Shown here: positions 6,174 through 6,656 of the stretch, in pieces
How positions within the stretch are numbered: the first letter of the stretch is position 1
How the letters are laid out: the number at the start of each line of letters is the position of its first letter
NCBI GenBank assembly: GCA_021809235.1
Contig: JAKBAG010000167.1
Coordinates: 1 to 6,656 of the forward strand
DNA: 6,656 nt
Reading direction: 5' to 3'
Source: Acidobacteriota bacterium
GTDB lineage: Bacteria > Acidobacteriota > Terriglobia > Terriglobales > Acidobacteriaceae
The notes under the pieces: generated by a model
Database searches by the model: none
Told to the model about the DNA's origin: nothing
What the model saw: only the letters and a program-made list of their open reading frames with translations
Position numbers and translations under genes: made by a program

Positions 6174-6198
6174 GCCAGCCGGTACCATGCCGGCTGGC
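6174..6198 (+). other. Perfect 9-bp hairpin between iscU and iscA
   Basis: GCCAGCCGG (6174-6182) and CCGGCTGGC (6190-6198) are exact inverted repeats around a 7-base loop, TACCATG. No T-tract follows, so it is not a standard intrinsic terminator. It starts 10 bases after the iscU stop and ends 25 bases before the preferred iscA ATG. An mRNA stability or processing element is possible, and so is an effect on iscA translation. Both are inferences. Confidence 0.6.
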
Positions 6199-6223
6199 TC
6201 AGGCTGTACGGAGTGAAGACGCA

Positions 6224-6616
6224 ATGGAGCAGATGGTACAGATCGGGGCTTCTGCCGCAGTGTCCGAGGTGCCGCAGGTAGGCAACAAGGGTATTACCGT
6301 GACGCCGCGTGCCGTGGAGCGGATTCGCGCGGCCATGGCCAAGGAAGGCATTTCGCCGACCGAGGGCGGACTGCGGCTGGGCGTGCTGGGCGGAGGATGC
6401 TCGGGACTGTCCTACAGCATCCGCTTCGATACCCAGCCACGGGAGCGGGATCGGATTTATGAGTTCGATGGCGTGCGCATCTTTGTGGACCCCAAAAGCT
6501 TTCTCTATCTGCACGGGATGACGCTTGATTATGAGCAGACGCTGATGCGCCAGGGCTTCAACTTCATCAACCCGAACTCAACTCGATCCTGCGGTTGCGG
6601 ATCGTCGTTTTCCTGA
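6224..6616 (+). CDS. iscA: A-type Fe-S carrier protein, IscA-like
   Basis: A-type carriers bind iron or Fe-S clusters and pass them to target proteins. From the ATG at 6224 the protein has 130 residues. The family fold begins at 'GITVTPRAVERIRAAMAKEG' (23-42). The three conserved cysteines are C59 ('VLGGGCSGLSY'), C123 and C125 ('SCGCGSSFS'), with 63 residues between the first two, as in E. coli IscA. 'FVDPKSFLYLHGMTLDYEQTLMRQGFNFINPNS' is the usual middle-to-late region. The end reads CGCGSSFS where E. coli IscA and ErpA have CGCGESF. The start is uncertain: GGAG at 6210-6213 supports 6224, while an ATG at 6164 overlapping the iscU stop (TAATG) would add 20 residues that look non-conserved and contain the hairpin. 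The isc context favours IscA over ErpA or SufA. Confidence 0.9.
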   Translation: MEQMVQIGASAAVSEVPQVGNKGITVTPRAVERIRAAMAKEGISPTEGGLRLGVLGGGCSGLSYSIRFDTQPRERDRIYEFDGVRIFVDPKSFLYLHGMTLDYEQTLMRQGFNFINPNSTRSCGCGSSFS

Positions 6617-6656
6617 GCAGCTGCGCGCAGTGATCGTGCGGACAAAGCGCAGGTAA

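Noticed and set aside
6621..6630. CTGCGCGCAG palindrome after iscA
   Set aside because: A 10-base self-complementary GC-rich word without loop or T-tract is common in this composition, and nothing else supports a site.
1..6656. CRISPR arrays, insertion sequences and long direct repeats
   Set aside because: None was seen on reading the window. No transposase motif, spaced repeats or terminal inverted repeats are present.

Overview
The window is a high-GC bacterial chromosome segment with G/C-rich third codon positions. Its main content is the start of an isc-type iron-sulfur cluster assembly operon. The style of the genes and the gene mix (FN3 protein tail, FAH hydrolase, GTG-started transaldolase, a 'MDNHATSP' type IscS) suggest a soil Acidobacteriota of the Terriglobia type. 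That placement is an inference from memory of such genomes and was not tested.

Left part (1-2466): the C-terminal end of a fibronectin type III protein (cut by the window edge), then a fumarylacetoacetate-hydrolase-family enzyme with a strong AGGAGG ribosome binding site, then a full-length transaldolase. All three are on the + strand. A hairpin with A- and T-tracts on its two sides follows the transaldolase. It probably terminates both that gene and the opposing tRNA gene.

Middle (2498-3584): a tRNA-Val(GAC) with encoded CCA on the minus strand, a CDP-alcohol phosphatidyltransferase (PgsA-like membrane enzyme of phospholipid synthesis) on the + strand, and a small minus-strand gene for an acidic Cys-rich protein that ends 20 bp from the phosphatidyltransferase stop.

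Right part (3743-6616): iscR-like Rrf2 regulator, iscS, iscU and iscA, all + strand with short gaps. The Rrf2 protein senses the cell's Fe-S state. IscS releases sulfur from cysteine, IscU is the scaffold, and IscA is an A-type carrier. The promoter before the regulator (TTGAAG, 17 bp, TATACT) carries two 13-bp elements close to the E. coli IscR type 1 core (GACT-N5-AGTC). One lies between -35 and -10 and one just after the likely transcription start, so negative autoregulation is predicted. The IscU LPPVK motif implies an HscA/HscB chaperone pair, which could lie just beyond the right edge.

Nothing here is a clearly new system. The points most worth following are the twin operators, the regulator's altered cluster ligands (no His at the usual place and one extra spacer residue), the perfect 9-bp hairpin between iscU and iscA, and the small divergent Cys protein beside the isc promoter.
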